From Bacteroidota bacterium (lineage in GTDB: Bacteria; Bacteroidota; Bacteroidia; Chitinophagales; Chitinophagaceae): DNA of 51,084 nucleotides. Shown piece after piece: positions 36,182 through 45,203 of this stretch; the first letter of the stretch is position 1, and each line of letters begins with the position of its first letter. The translations under genes were made by a program, and so were the position numbers. Location: contig CANGUG010000017.1 in NCBI GenBank assembly GCA_947457075.1, positions 1-51,084 on the forward strand. Reading direction: 5' to 3'. The notes under the pieces are model-generated. The model was given only the letters and a program-made list of their open reading frames with translations, was not told the origin of the DNA and made no database searches.

Positions 36182-36997
36182 TTACTTGTAACAGAAAATA
36201 TTTAATTGAACGTCAAAGGGGGTGCCAGTAGTATGTTCTACAAATGGGTTGCTTAAATTATCGGCAGCCATTTTGATATATACTTTTAATCCAGCTTTTT
36301 TGACAATTTCCAAAAGTTCGATTAATTTATTGGTCTCATTGGATGTACCGTGGTATTCTAAGAAAAAGTTTTGCACTTTCGCTAGTTGGTCTTTACAATC
36401 TTTCACTACTTCGAATTCAGCTCCCTCAATATCCATTTTTAAGAAATCGACCCTTTCAAAATTGGACAAAAACGCAGCCAATTGAATGGCTTTTACTTTT
36501 GTAGCACTTTGCCCTGTCGTATCTATTTGACTTGCTTCCGACCCCTTATTGCTAAATGATAAGATGGTATTTTCAATCCAAACAGCCTCCTTATGCAAAT
36601 GCACATTGGACAATTGGTTGGCAGCAATATTTGATTCAAGTAATTTAAATAAAGTTTCATCCGGCTCGAAAGCATAAACCTTACTGTTGGGATAAGCAAT
36701 ACTAAAATACAAAGTACTCAAGCCGATATTGGCACCACAATCAATAATTACAGGATGAGTAGCGTCCGATTTGAATTTGTAAATTTCTTCCGTAAAAATT
36801 TCCTTATACGTTTTAATTACTTCATAAGGACGAATATAGTTAAGTGTAAACTCACCAAAGTTGCGTTGTTTAACTGATTGGTCATCCTGGTGCTTTAATA
36901 ATTTTTCACCGAGCCAGCTAATTTTGGTATAGTTGGTAGCGGCAGTTTTTTTACGCAGCCTTTTTCCAATTCCGTTTAGTATATTTGTAATAATCAT
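36182..36997 (-). CDS. FkbM-family SAM-dependent methyltransferase
   Basis: The Rossmann-type motif IIDCGANIGLSTLYFSIAYP with following VYAFEPDE defines the FkbM family. DFLKMDIEGAEFEVVKD is its second hallmark. The family O-methylates sugars or polyketides; in this setting a glycan sugar is the likely substrate. It is the first gene of the minus-strand operon with a GT2 and the flippase. Its start is only 15 bases from that of the divergent GT2 gene. Confidence 0.9.
   Translation of the reverse strand: MIITNILNGIGKRLRKKTAATNYTKISWLGEKLLKHQDDQSVKQRNFGEFTLNYIRPYEVIKTYKEIFTEEIYKFKSDATHPVIIDCGANIGLSTLYFSIAYPNSKVYAFEPDETLFKLLESNIAANQLSNVHLHKEAVWIENTILSFSNKGSEASQIDTTGQSATKVKAIQLAAFLSNFERVDFLKMDIEGAEFEVVKDCKDQLAKVQNFFLEYHGTSNETNKLIELLEIVKKAGLKVYIKMAADNLSNPFVEHTTGTPFDVQLNIFCYK
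36980..36987 (+). promoter_or_regulatory. -7 promoter element of the GT2 gene (TATATTTG), inside the FkbM gene
   Basis: The exact element lies within the first codons of the divergent FkbM gene, 25 bases before the ATG at 37013. A -33 element was not clear. Confidence 0.4.
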
Positions 36998-37012
36998 TAA
37001 TACATTTATTAG

Positions 37013-37948
37013 ATGTCTGAGCCTTTAATTTCCATTTGTATTCCTGCCTATAAAAAGCCTGAATTTGTCATTAGAGCCATTCAGTCTATCCAAAAGCAGT
37101 CCTATAAGCAGGTGGAAATTATCATTTCTGACGACTCCCCCAATGAGGACATAAAAATAGCAATACAATCTTATATTTCTGAGCTGAATATCAAATATTA
37201 TCATAACCAACCTGCATTAAAAAGCCCGAAAAATTGGAATAATGCCATCTCATTATCTACTGGGGATTATTTTATGCTTTTGCACCAGGATGATTGGTTG
37301 GAATCGGCCGATTGTTTATCCACTTATATCAACGCTTTTAACTCTAATCCAAAAGCGCAATTTGTGTTTTGTAAAAACACCGCTATCCAACCCGATGGCA
37401 CACAAATTACTTTACAATACCTTACCTCTTTACTGAAAGACATGGGCAAAAGACCCAACCATATTTTAAGGGCCAATGTGATTGGACCTCCAAGCAATAC
37501 CATGTTAAAAAGGGGGGTGGGTGTGCAATATGACGAGGATTATATTTGGCTAGTAGATGTAGATTATTATGTGGCTTTATTAAAAAAAGGGTATGAGTAT
37601 GTTTATTTAGATGCGCATTTGGTGAGCATAGGTTTGCATGAGGATCAAACTACTGTGTTTTGCCGTAACAATGATGACGTTATTGTAAAAGAAAATATTT
37701 GGTTTGCAGAAAAAATGGGCAATGATGCTTTTTCTGATATTTTAATTTATGATTATTATTGGAGGTTGCTTCGTAATTATAAAAGAAGATCCATTCAGGA
37801 TATTGTCAATGATGGGGTTGATGAAAACCGCATTTTGCCAGTGATTAAAAAAATGCTCACATTACAAAGGAAGTTCCCACTATCATTACTCAAATTTGGT
37901 CCTTTTTCAAAGCTGTTAATGACATTAAGCTATGTACAAAGACCCTAG
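37013..37948 (+). CDS. glycosyltransferase family 2
   Basis: The 311-residue protein has a GT-A domain: SICIPAYKKPEFVIRAIQSI, IISDDSPNED and the acidic HQDDWLES motif at about residue 95. VDVDYYVALLKKGYEYVYLD is the second half of the active site. No C-terminal membrane helix is evident. It is transcribed away from the FkbM operon, converges on the acyltransferase gene, and probably adds a sugar to the same surface glycan. Confidence 0.88.
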   Translation: MSEPLISICIPAYKKPEFVIRAIQSIQKQSYKQVEIIISDDSPNEDIKIAIQSYISELNIKYYHNQPALKSPKNWNNAISLSTGDYFMLLHQDDWLESADCLSTYINAFNSNPKAQFVFCKNTAIQPDGTQITLQYLTSLLKDMGKRPNHILRANVIGPPSNTMLKRGVGVQYDEDYIWLVDVDYYVALLKKGYEYVYLDAHLVSIGLHEDQTTVFCRNNDDVIVKENIWFAEKMGNDAFSDILIYDYYWRLLRNYKRRSIQDIVNDGVDENRILPVIKKMLTLQRKFPLSLLKFGPFSKLLMTLSYVQRP

Positions 37949-37981
37949 TATATAACGGATTTTTTGTGGCTTGTTATTTTG

Positions 37982-39034
37982 TTATGGCTTAGGTGCAAAT
38001 ATATTTTTGTATTGCAAAGCCTTTTTCTCAATCAAGATCCAAGAAAGGTAACCCAATAAAAAACATAGTAGCGTACTACTTATCATGAGTCCTAGGGTGC
38101 TGGGCTTGAAAAAATAAATAATAAATTGCTGGACAGGGAAGCCATATAAGTATATTCCATAAGAGGGGTCGCCTAATGCTTTATGGGAGAGGGTAGCAAT
38201 AGAAGAACTTTGTTTACCAAAGAAAATAATAATAAAGGGAAGGCTAATTTGCACCCAGCTGTAATTCAATTTGAAAACGGTGGCCAGGAGTAAAATAACA
38301 AAGGATCCGAAAACGATGAGTTGTTTATACTGAATTTTATCCCAATTAAAACAAGCAAGTAAGGAACCCATTAGGAAGTAAGTGCCTAAATCAAATACTA
38401 ATTCAAGACTAATTGGGGAATTCACTTTTTTAATTTCGTTTAGAAAAAACAAATTGCCTGCAAAAAGTCCAATAAGTAGTATAAGGAGAATGAGCTTTAA
38501 GCTGTTTTTGTTTCGACGAATAGGGTACAAAAATAACAGCAATAGGTAAAATAGGAATTCAAATTCGATGGTCCATAAAGAACCATTAATGGCCTGGTTG
38601 GGCAAACTTTCAAAAACGCCTTTAATAAAAAAATGAGGCATAAATAAAATCCCATTGCCTATAAAATATTTATAGATTTCTGGCTGAAATAAATAATATC
38701 CTTGATAGGGAGGGTAAATAAAATAGACAAAAAATAAAGTAAGTAATAAAACTACCAATAGTGCCGGGAAAATGCGCAATATTCTTTTGGTGAGGTAGTC
38801 TAGTATTGATTTGCTGCGCTCCAGGCTTTGAAATATCAAAAACCCGCTTATTATAAAAAACCCTTTAACGCCAATAAAAGAAAAAATCATATAGCCATTG
38901 GTTAAGCTTGCAAGCGGGTCCGTTGGCCCTTCGCCATTGAGTACATAACTATGTGAAACAATAACGAACCATGCAAATAATATTCGAATGATATCAAAAT
39001 TATTGGCTATTCTAGTTTCTTTGGTCTTGAGCAT
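37982..39034 (-). CDS. acyltransferase family 3 (OafA/YrhL-like) membrane protein
   Basis: The 350-residue protein has about ten transmembrane helices. N-terminal NFDIIRILFAWFVIVSHSYV carries the family histidine, followed by GVKGFFIISGFLIFQSLERS and LTKRILRIFPALLVVL. Family members transfer acetyl or other acyl groups to sugars of surface polysaccharides. It is monocistronic, with a minus-strand TATATTTG at 39057-39064 as likely promoter. Confidence 0.9.
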   Translation of the reverse strand: MLKTKETRIANNFDIIRILFAWFVIVSHSYVLNGEGPTDPLASLTNGYMIFSFIGVKGFFIISGFLIFQSLERSKSILDYLTKRILRIFPALLVVLLLTLFFVYFIYPPYQGYYLFQPEIYKYFIGNGILFMPHFFIKGVFESLPNQAINGSLWTIEFEFLFYLLLLFLYPIRRNKNSLKLILLILLIGLFAGNLFFLNEIKKVNSPISLELVFDLGTYFLMGSLLACFNWDKIQYKQLIVFGSFVILLLATVFKLNYSWVQISLPFIIIFFGKQSSSIATLSHKALGDPSYGIYLYGFPVQQFIIYFFKPSTLGLMISSTLLCFLLGYLSWILIEKKALQYKNIFAPKP

Positions 39035-39056
39035 TAATAAAGCTTATTCTTGTTGC

Positions 39057-39064
39057 ACAAATAT
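39057..39064 (-). promoter_or_regulatory. -7 promoter element of the acyltransferase gene (TATATTTG, minus strand)
   Basis: The exact element lies 22 bases before the start at 39034, with no convincing -33 TTTG. Confidence 0.4.
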
Positions 39065-39112
39065 ATCTTATTTTATGTTTATCTTCATTCCTGAAAATTC
39101 ACCACGGATAAC

Positions 39113-40120
39113 ATGCAGCTGTCAATTATTATTGTTAATTATAAATCTACTTCCTATATCTTAGATTGCTTGGCCTCTGCCGAACCTTCTTTGGTGAATA
39201 ATCCCCAAATTGAATGGATTGTAGTGGACAATGAGTACCCCGCCGTGGCTAAAAATGCGTTGAGTGCTCAATTCCCTTTTGTACAATGGGTTGAAATGGG
39301 GTATAATGCTGGTTTTGCAAGAGCAAACAATGCAGGAATTAAAGTGGCTAAAGGAACCCATATTTTATTGCTCAATCCTGATACTATTTTAATACCAGGT
39401 AGCATTCAACATTGTGTAAACAGGCTTGAGGAATCAAATCATATAGCTTGTGGAGTACAATTAGTGTATCCCAATAAAGCGCCTCAGTTTTCAGGCAGTA
39501 AATTTGTACAAGGAGGGATGAATCATTTAGTAGAATTGCCTTATTGGGGTGGTTTCGTAAAAGGGTTGGCATCCATTTTTAAAAAATCAAAACCCTCCAT
39601 CATTAAAGCAGAAAAAGAGCAATTAGTGGATTGGGTGAGTGGTGCTTTTTTAATGGTAAAAAAATCGGCGATCGATAAAGCGGGTCTTATGGACGAAGAT
39701 TTCTTTTTGTATGCCGAAGAAGTAGAGTGGTGTAGTAGATTATACAAGCAGGGAAGTATTTGTATTTATGGAGATATTGAAATTATTCATTTAATTGGCA
39801 CATCTATTCAGTCCGTTACGGGTTCTATGGACAATAGTTATACCAATTTGTCGGATAAGAAAGGATTTCAATTAATGGTATCCAATCACCTAAGGATTAG
39901 AAAACAATATGGAATTTTTTGGTGTAGCTGTTTGTTATTGAATTATACCTGGGCCATACCATTTGCCTTTATAGCTAGTTTATTCGTTAACATATTGCGC
40001 ATTCAAAATCCATTTAAGGATTACCGCTATTTAACTGGATTCACTTTAAATGTTTTCAAATTGTGGGCTCAAATGCCAGCCATTTTCAAAGGCAATCCGC
40101 ATTTTTATAAGTGTATCTAA
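39113..40120 (+). CDS. glycosyltransferase family 2 (rhamnosyltransferase-like)
   Basis: The 335-residue protein follows the WbbL/RfbF-like GT2 layout: SIIIVNYKSTSYILDCLASA, a GYNAGFARANNAGI loop, LLLNPDTIL as acidic motif at about residue 93, and DEDFFLYAEEVEWCSRLYKQG. A hydrophobic C-terminal segment (LLLNYTWAIPFAFIASLFVN) suggests membrane association. The product could add rhamnose or a similar deoxysugar, an analogy only. Its last four bases overlap the convergent GT2 gene. Confidence 0.9.
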   Translation: MQLSIIIVNYKSTSYILDCLASAEPSLVNNPQIEWIVVDNEYPAVAKNALSAQFPFVQWVEMGYNAGFARANNAGIKVAKGTHILLLNPDTILIPGSIQHCVNRLEESNHIACGVQLVYPNKAPQFSGSKFVQGGMNHLVELPYWGGFVKGLASIFKKSKPSIIKAEKEQLVDWVSGAFLMVKKSAIDKAGLMDEDFFLYAEEVEWCSRLYKQGSICIYGDIEIIHLIGTSIQSVTGSMDNSYTNLSDKKGFQLMVSNHLRIRKQYGIFWCSCLLLNYTWAIPFAFIASLFVNILRIQNPFKDYRYLTGFTLNVFKLWAQMPAIFKGNPHFYKCI

Positions 40121-41022
40121 TATTCTAGAAGGCCCTTTAATGCGTCTATTCTAAATTGAATAATAGGCATTGTTTTTGCTGGCCTTCCCTGTAAGGCATA
40201 CTTGATGCCTAGTACAATGGCAGCTACTAATTTAACTAGGTATTCAATTACTTTCATTGTAAAAGAGCCTCTGCTAATTGCTTTTGTTCTGGATCTTTCT
40301 CCTCTGCCAATACCACTGGCTACTCGGTATAAATAGGCGGGGGTTAATTTACTTACTTCTACTACATGGTGCACCCAAATGCTAGGGTCATAATAAATGG
40401 TATGATCCAATGCCATTATTTTATAAAACAATTCTTTTCCTTCTCCCCCAATACGAAGTGTACCCACTACGCCAGGCAATTGTTCATTAAATCCGCCCAC
40501 TTCTTCAAATACTTTTTTGGAAACAATCATATTGGACTCTAAAGGATATTTGCCATTTTTAAATGCGCATGCATTGGGAGCATAGTCAAAATTCCCTACT
40601 AAACTTGATACATAGTAACTCATCCATTTTGGCTCCGCAGGTATATACTTTGGTATTATTTTACCTCCGAACCCTACAATAAAGGGTTGGTCTAAAGTAT
40701 GTTTAATTACATTTTCAACATATTCGGGGCTTGCTATTGCATCGTCGTCAATAAAACAAAGCCACGGGGTACTTGCCAATTTAGCACCTGTATTTCTAGC
40801 AAAGGAAGCACCCTGTTTTGTTTCGGTCGTGTAAACAAATTTCCCATTGGGGTGGTTTGCTCTCCATTGCTTAAAAACTGCTGGCGTTCCGTCGGTTGAA
40901 TTATTATCAACAATGAACACTTCAAATTGATCCAATGAAGTAGTTTGATTGTATAATGCAGTGAGTGCATCGCCAATATAGCTTGCTCTGTTATAGCTGC
41001 ATATGATAATGGACAAATGCAT
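40117..41022 (-). CDS. glycosyltransferase family 2
   Basis: The 301-residue protein has LSIIICSYNRASYIGDALTA at the start, IVDNNSTDGT, and CFIDDDAIASPEY as the acidic motif at about residue 90. The region around 190 (GGFNEQLPGVVGTLRIGGEGKE) matches GT2 members of polysaccharide clusters. A hydrophobic helix near residue 260 may anchor it. It starts two bases after the YfhO-type gene, so the two are co-transcribed and probably act in one lipid-linked sugar pathway. Confidence 0.9.
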   Translation of the reverse strand: MHLSIIICSYNRASYIGDALTALYNQTTSLDQFEVFIVDNNSTDGTPAVFKQWRANHPNGKFVYTTETKQGASFARNTGAKLASTPWLCFIDDDAIASPEYVENVIKHTLDQPFIVGFGGKIIPKYIPAEPKWMSYYVSSLVGNFDYAPNACAFKNGKYPLESNMIVSKKVFEEVGGFNEQLPGVVGTLRIGGEGKELFYKIMALDHTIYYDPSIWVHHVVEVSKLTPAYLYRVASGIGRGERSRTKAISRGSFTMKVIEYLVKLVAAIVLGIKYALQGRPAKTMPIIQFRIDALKGLLEY

Positions 41023-41024
41023 TG

Positions 41025-43511
41025 TTAAGCTTCAGTAGTTTTTTGTTTTCTAAACCATGTAAACGCGGTAAATGCAAGCATTGCCCATATTAGGAAAGAG
41101 GCAACACTTGAAGCTTGCTTGGATTGAATTACCGTTGCTGGTTTCAATTCAAATTTAATTTCATGCTTACCTGCAGGCACAACAAGGCCTCTTAAAACAT
41201 AGTTTACTTTTACAATAGGTGTTTCTTTATTGTCGATATAGGCTTTCCAGCCTTTAGCGTAATAAATTTCACTAAACACTGCTAGTTGTTCTTTGGAAGC
41301 ATTACTCTTATACAATAAGTCATCATTATTGTTGCTTATTAATTGAATCGTTGCCAAAGAATCATGACCAATCGTACTAAGCGAAGCGATTTTATCTTTT
41401 TCTTCTATAATGGCGGTGTCTTTTGGATTAAAGTTATCCAAGGCCTTCATCACACTTGCCGCATCTTTTTCATATTGAATGCCTTTTACAAACCAAACAT
41501 TGCCCAAGGCTTCTTTGTTGGCAATGGTGTCATTGGCGATGTTTCCTGTAATAAAATATTTTGTATTTAGCATATTGGCAGTTGGCATGCATTTTGGAAA
41601 CTTATACCATTGATTCTCGATTAAATCCTGATAGATACTAAGCTTCGCTGGATTATAGCCACCAACGGTTTTATGGTGATAGGCAACCATTGCGCCGCTG
41701 TTAAAGGCGCCACCAATCCCATTCCTCAAATCTAATACCCTAAAATTACTAGTGTCTTTTTTAAGGGCTATGTCGGTAGGAGAAAGTGCAAATGCGTTTT
41801 CGTACTCTGCTTGTTCTACAAAAAGTCCGGCTTTTAAATATTTGACATTTAAATTAAATAAATCAAATAAGGCAATTACACCAATTAGCACTAAGGCAAT
41901 TTTTTCACTCAGTATTTTTTTGAAAGCCATCCATAACAATCCAAATACAAGGATTAAATAAACTACAAATCGAACAATATCGCTTTCAATTAATGATTTC
42001 CTATCAGTTGCAATAGCATTGACTAAGTCATTGGCAGGTGCCTGGAATGCCGCTTTTTGATTAGGATCTGGCAGCTGCGCAATAGTGTTTAATAATTGTT
42101 TATCATTTTCACTTTTAAAATCGCTGCTCATATATACATACAATACTGTAGCAAAAACAAGTCCTAAAATGAGGAAGCTTGGTTTGTATTGGGAGAACAC
42201 TTCTTTCCAACTTTTTTCTTTCAATAAGCTTTCCATGCCATACAAACTCATGATACCAATTAACAAAGTAGGGACCACAATAATCATACTTGGCGCCCTG
42301 AATTTATTATAGAATGGCAAATAGTCTAATATAAAGGTATTGAATGAAATAAAATAGGAACCTGCTGCAAGCATTAAGGTAAATACTAGGGTGGCAGCTA
42401 TCCAATATCGGTGGGTGTTGGATTTTACACTGAAACCCATAATGGCAAAAAAGCAAATTAGGATACCAACATAGGGGGGGCCTGAAGTGCCTCCAATGCC
42501 TCCCCAATAAAATTGCACAAAGGATTGTAATTGTTGTGCAATTTGTGGATCCATCGTTTGTAATGTTTCAATAGCTTTTGACTTTTCAGGATCCATTACA
42601 TTCGGATCGCTTGCACCACCATAAATATTTGGGAACATCATTACTAAAGGCTCTGACTTAAACATACTATAGCTTAATGCATAATCCTTGTTTAAACCGG
42701 TTGCAGTTGTTTTGCTATCCTTGGTTACTAAAGCACTCCCCCCTCTGATGGATTCTTTTCCATATTCATACGTGCTCACCAACATAGGTGCGTTTACTGC
42801 CAAGCCCAATGCGCCTGCAATAATTGCAAGGCCGGCTGTTTTTCCAATATGGGTAAAATCTTTTTCTTTAATCCATTTCACTAAATATGCGATGGTCATA
42901 AAGAAAACGATAATGATACCGTAATATGTAATTTGTAAGTGATTGGCTTGTACAAATAAAGCGGTGGAAATAGCCACCATTAAAGTACCCCAAACATATT
43001 TTTTATTGAATAGTAAAATGATGGAACCAATAAATAATGGTAAATATCCAATGGCGTGCATTTTAGTCATGTGGCCCACTGTAACAATAATGGGGTTATA
43101 AGTGGCATAACTATAGGCCAAACCGCCAATGATACTTAGTGTGGGTTTAAATCCTACAATTTGAGCAAGTATATAAAAGCAAATACTGGCAAGGAAAAAT
43201 AAGCCAATAGGTTCAGGTAATCGAAGGGTAAATAATAAATCAAGTGTGCCAATCGTGAATGCATTGGCAGGGATTCCTGTAATTTGATAAGTTGGCATGC
43301 CTCCAAACATACTGTTTGACCAAAGCGGGGTAGTGCCAAATTTCGCTTTATAATTTAAAGCGTCCTGTGCCATTCCCTTCCATTGAGTCACATCAGATTG
43401 TTGTAAAACCTTGCCTTGTAAGGCAGGGTAACAATAAATAATAGCCACTAATGCAAATACAGCAACTGCAATAATATGGGGTAAGGCCAGTTTGAAATAA
43501 TGCTTAAACAT
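41025..43511 (-). CDS. YfhO-family membrane protein
   Basis: The 828-residue protein has about twelve transmembrane helices in two blocks (residues 10-440 and 510-560), a large periplasmic domain (about 570-790) and a last helix at 800-818. N-terminal YCYPALQGKVLQQSDVTQW and SNSMFGGMPTYQI with NKFRAPSM are typical of Bacteroidota YfhO proteins. These are polytopic GT-C-like proteins. In Firmicutes YfhO relatives glycosylate lipoteichoic acid; the Bacteroidota acceptor is unknown. A minus-strand TAGGTTTG lies at 43532-43539. Coupling to a GT2 two bases downstream supports a dolichol-like sugar-donor route. Confidence 0.87.
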   Translation of the reverse strand: MFKHYFKLALPHIIAVAVFALVAIIYCYPALQGKVLQQSDVTQWKGMAQDALNYKAKFGTTPLWSNSMFGGMPTYQITGIPANAFTIGTLDLLFTLRLPEPIGLFFLASICFYILAQIVGFKPTLSIIGGLAYSYATYNPIIVTVGHMTKMHAIGYLPLFIGSIILLFNKKYVWGTLMVAISTALFVQANHLQITYYGIIIVFFMTIAYLVKWIKEKDFTHIGKTAGLAIIAGALGLAVNAPMLVSTYEYGKESIRGGSALVTKDSKTTATGLNKDYALSYSMFKSEPLVMMFPNIYGGASDPNVMDPEKSKAIETLQTMDPQIAQQLQSFVQFYWGGIGGTSGPPYVGILICFFAIMGFSVKSNTHRYWIAATLVFTLMLAAGSYFISFNTFILDYLPFYNKFRAPSMIIVVPTLLIGIMSLYGMESLLKEKSWKEVFSQYKPSFLILGLVFATVLYVYMSSDFKSENDKQLLNTIAQLPDPNQKAAFQAPANDLVNAIATDRKSLIESDIVRFVVYLILVFGLLWMAFKKILSEKIALVLIGVIALFDLFNLNVKYLKAGLFVEQAEYENAFALSPTDIALKKDTSNFRVLDLRNGIGGAFNSGAMVAYHHKTVGGYNPAKLSIYQDLIENQWYKFPKCMPTANMLNTKYFITGNIANDTIANKEALGNVWFVKGIQYEKDAASVMKALDNFNPKDTAIIEEKDKIASLSTIGHDSLATIQLISNNNDDLLYKSNASKEQLAVFSEIYYAKGWKAYIDNKETPIVKVNYVLRGLVVPAGKHEIKFELKPATVIQSKQASSVASFLIWAMLAFTAFTWFRKQKTTEA

Positions 43512-43591
43512 ACTCTTAAAAATTATAGTAACAAACCTACGACTAAAAAGGCTTTTTGCGTAATTTTCTTATCTTGTATCCCTAAACTTCT

Positions 43592-43888
43592 ATGAAAAAT
43601 ATCTTTAGTAATACCTTTTTAGCATTTATTGGGAGATTGGCAATCATTTGCAATGTATTTACGGTCGTATCCCTCCTGTTTATGTTTTTTAAATGGTTCA
43701 AATTGCCTGGTATTGTTGCTAGCTATTCCATAGAGCTTGGATTTGTTATAGGACCCATTGTTAATATTTGTTTTTTGCTTTGGTTGGCAGGCATGAAATT
43801 GATAAAACAAAAAGCTTTAACCCCTCAATGGCAAACAATTGTCATTGTATTTATGTTAATTGTACAATTGTGTGTAGTGAATAGATAA
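43592..43888 (+). CDS. small three-helix membrane protein
   Basis: The 98-residue protein has hydrophobic segments at about residues 14-32, 45-65 and 80-94 and a basic N-terminus. No family was recognised. It lies 22 bases before the YhhQ-type transporter on the same strand, so both may be in one transcript. Confidence 0.6.
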   Translation: MKNIFSNTFLAFIGRLAIICNVFTVVSLLFMFFKWFKLPGIVASYSIELGFVIGPIVNICFLLWLAGMKLIKQKALTPQWQTIVIVFMLIVQLCVVNR

Positions 43889-43910
43889 AATCTAAAAGAC
43901 GAAAAAATTA

Positions 43911-44699
43911 ATGATACATTCCATTTTAAAAGACAAGCCCACCAAACTTTTTTTAGCCATTACCGCTTTTTTTGTAGCCAATGCGCTTATCGCTGAATGT
44001 ATTGGGGGAAAGATTTTTTCCTTAGAAGGGGTATTCGGATTGCCCCCCGCCAATCTTTCTTTATTTGGTCAAACAGGGTTATCCTTTAATTTAACCTGTG
44101 GGGTATTGCTTTGGCCACTTGAATTTATTATTACAGATATTGTCAATGAATATTACGGCCCCAAAGCAGTAAGAAGAATTAGTATTATTGCAGTGAGTTT
44201 AATCCTATATGCTTTTTTGATGTTTTATTTAGCCATGAGCGTTGCACCTGCTGCTTTTTGGGTAGGATCGAAAGTGGAAACTGGGGTACCTAGCATGCAA
44301 ACTGCTTTTGAAGCCATTTTTGGTCAAGGAATGTGGATTATCCTAGGAAGCTTAATTGCGTTTTTAGTGAGTCAGTTTATTGATGTGATGGTATTTCATA
44401 AAATTAAAAAAATGACTGGTGAAAAGATGCCGTGGTTAAGAGCTACGGGCTCCACTATTGTCTCTCAATTTGTAGATAGTTTTGTTGTATTGGTGATTGC
44501 CTTTAAAATTGGTAATAATTGGAGCTGGAGTTTTGTGATGGCAGTTTGTGTGGTGAATTACATGTATAAATTTACCATGGCCATTTTGTTGACCCCTGTT
44601 ATAACTTTTGTGGAGGCACGTATAGAAAAGTATGTGGGTGTTGAAACGGCAAAGAAAATGAAACTAGCTGCTATGGGATTAGAGAACGAAGTGGCTTAA
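43911..44699 (+). CDS. yhhQ: queuosine precursor transporter (YhhQ/VUT family)
   Basis: The 262-residue protein has six or seven transmembrane helices and the family features ITAFFVANALIAECIGGKIF near the start, FIITDIVNEYYGPKAVRR, and a C-terminal GSTIVSQFVDSFVVLVIAF. YhhQ imports preQ0 or preQ1, used to modify the wobble base of tRNAs with GUN anticodons. Protein length and helix order are normal. No preQ1 riboswitch is evident upstream. Confidence 0.88.
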   Translation: MIHSILKDKPTKLFLAITAFFVANALIAECIGGKIFSLEGVFGLPPANLSLFGQTGLSFNLTCGVLLWPLEFIITDIVNEYYGPKAVRRISIIAVSLILYAFLMFYLAMSVAPAAFWVGSKVETGVPSMQTAFEAIFGQGMWIILGSLIAFLVSQFIDVMVFHKIKKMTGEKMPWLRATGSTIVSQFVDSFVVLVIAFKIGNNWSWSFVMAVCVVNYMYKFTMAILLTPVITFVEARIEKYVGVETAKKMKLAAMGLENEVA

Positions 44700-44719
44700 T
44701 TTTAAATTCCCCTTTTTAT

Positions 44720-45184
44720 TTATGATCGGTGTTGCTTTATTAACATGCCAATAGCCACTTTGTCAATTGGCAAAGTCATGTCTTGCTCGGATAGGGTAGC
44801 TAAAGGAATCCATCTTAAATGCTCGGCAGTTCCTTTGTCGTCTGCTACCTGTTCTGGCAAAAAATCAAAAGGTTTTTCTTTTGCATCAATAGTTGCTGTA
44901 TTGTCAGTATGAACAAGATAATAAATAGAAATAATTTGATCGGTATGATTAAACGCGCTTATTTGAAAAAAATCGGTGGTGTAAAAATGTGCTCCAACAG
45001 TTACTTTTAAGTTGGCTTCTTCCATAAATTCTCTAGCCAAGCCTTCCCTTGTCCCTTCTCCAATTTCTAATCCGCCGCCCGGAAGCTTGGTTATATAATT
45101 GCCTCTAATAAATTCATCGCTGACCAATAATCTTTGGTGGTCGTCGATTAAAATGCCATATACACGTACATTAAATAAGGGCAT
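44720..45184 (-). CDS. NUDIX hydrolase
   Basis: The 154-residue protein has the NUDIX box at residues 37-59 (GGLEIGEGTREGLAREFMEE and on). The last Gly of the consensus is replaced by Asn, which is tolerated in the superfamily. The substrate is not predictable; the family ranges over nucleotide sugars, ADP-ribose and damaged nucleotides. It is third in a minus-strand operon after a nucleoside phosphorylase and dapF, with a 19-base gap. Confidence 0.88.
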   Translation of the reverse strand: MPLFNVRVYGILIDDHQRLLVSDEFIRGNYITKLPGGGLEIGEGTREGLAREFMEEANLKVTVGAHFYTTDFFQISAFNHTDQIISIYYLVHTDNTATIDAKEKPFDFLPEQVADDKGTAEHLRWIPLATLSEQDMTLPIDKVAIGMLIKQHRS

Positions 45185-45203
45185 AATTATTTTTTGATTG
45201 AAA

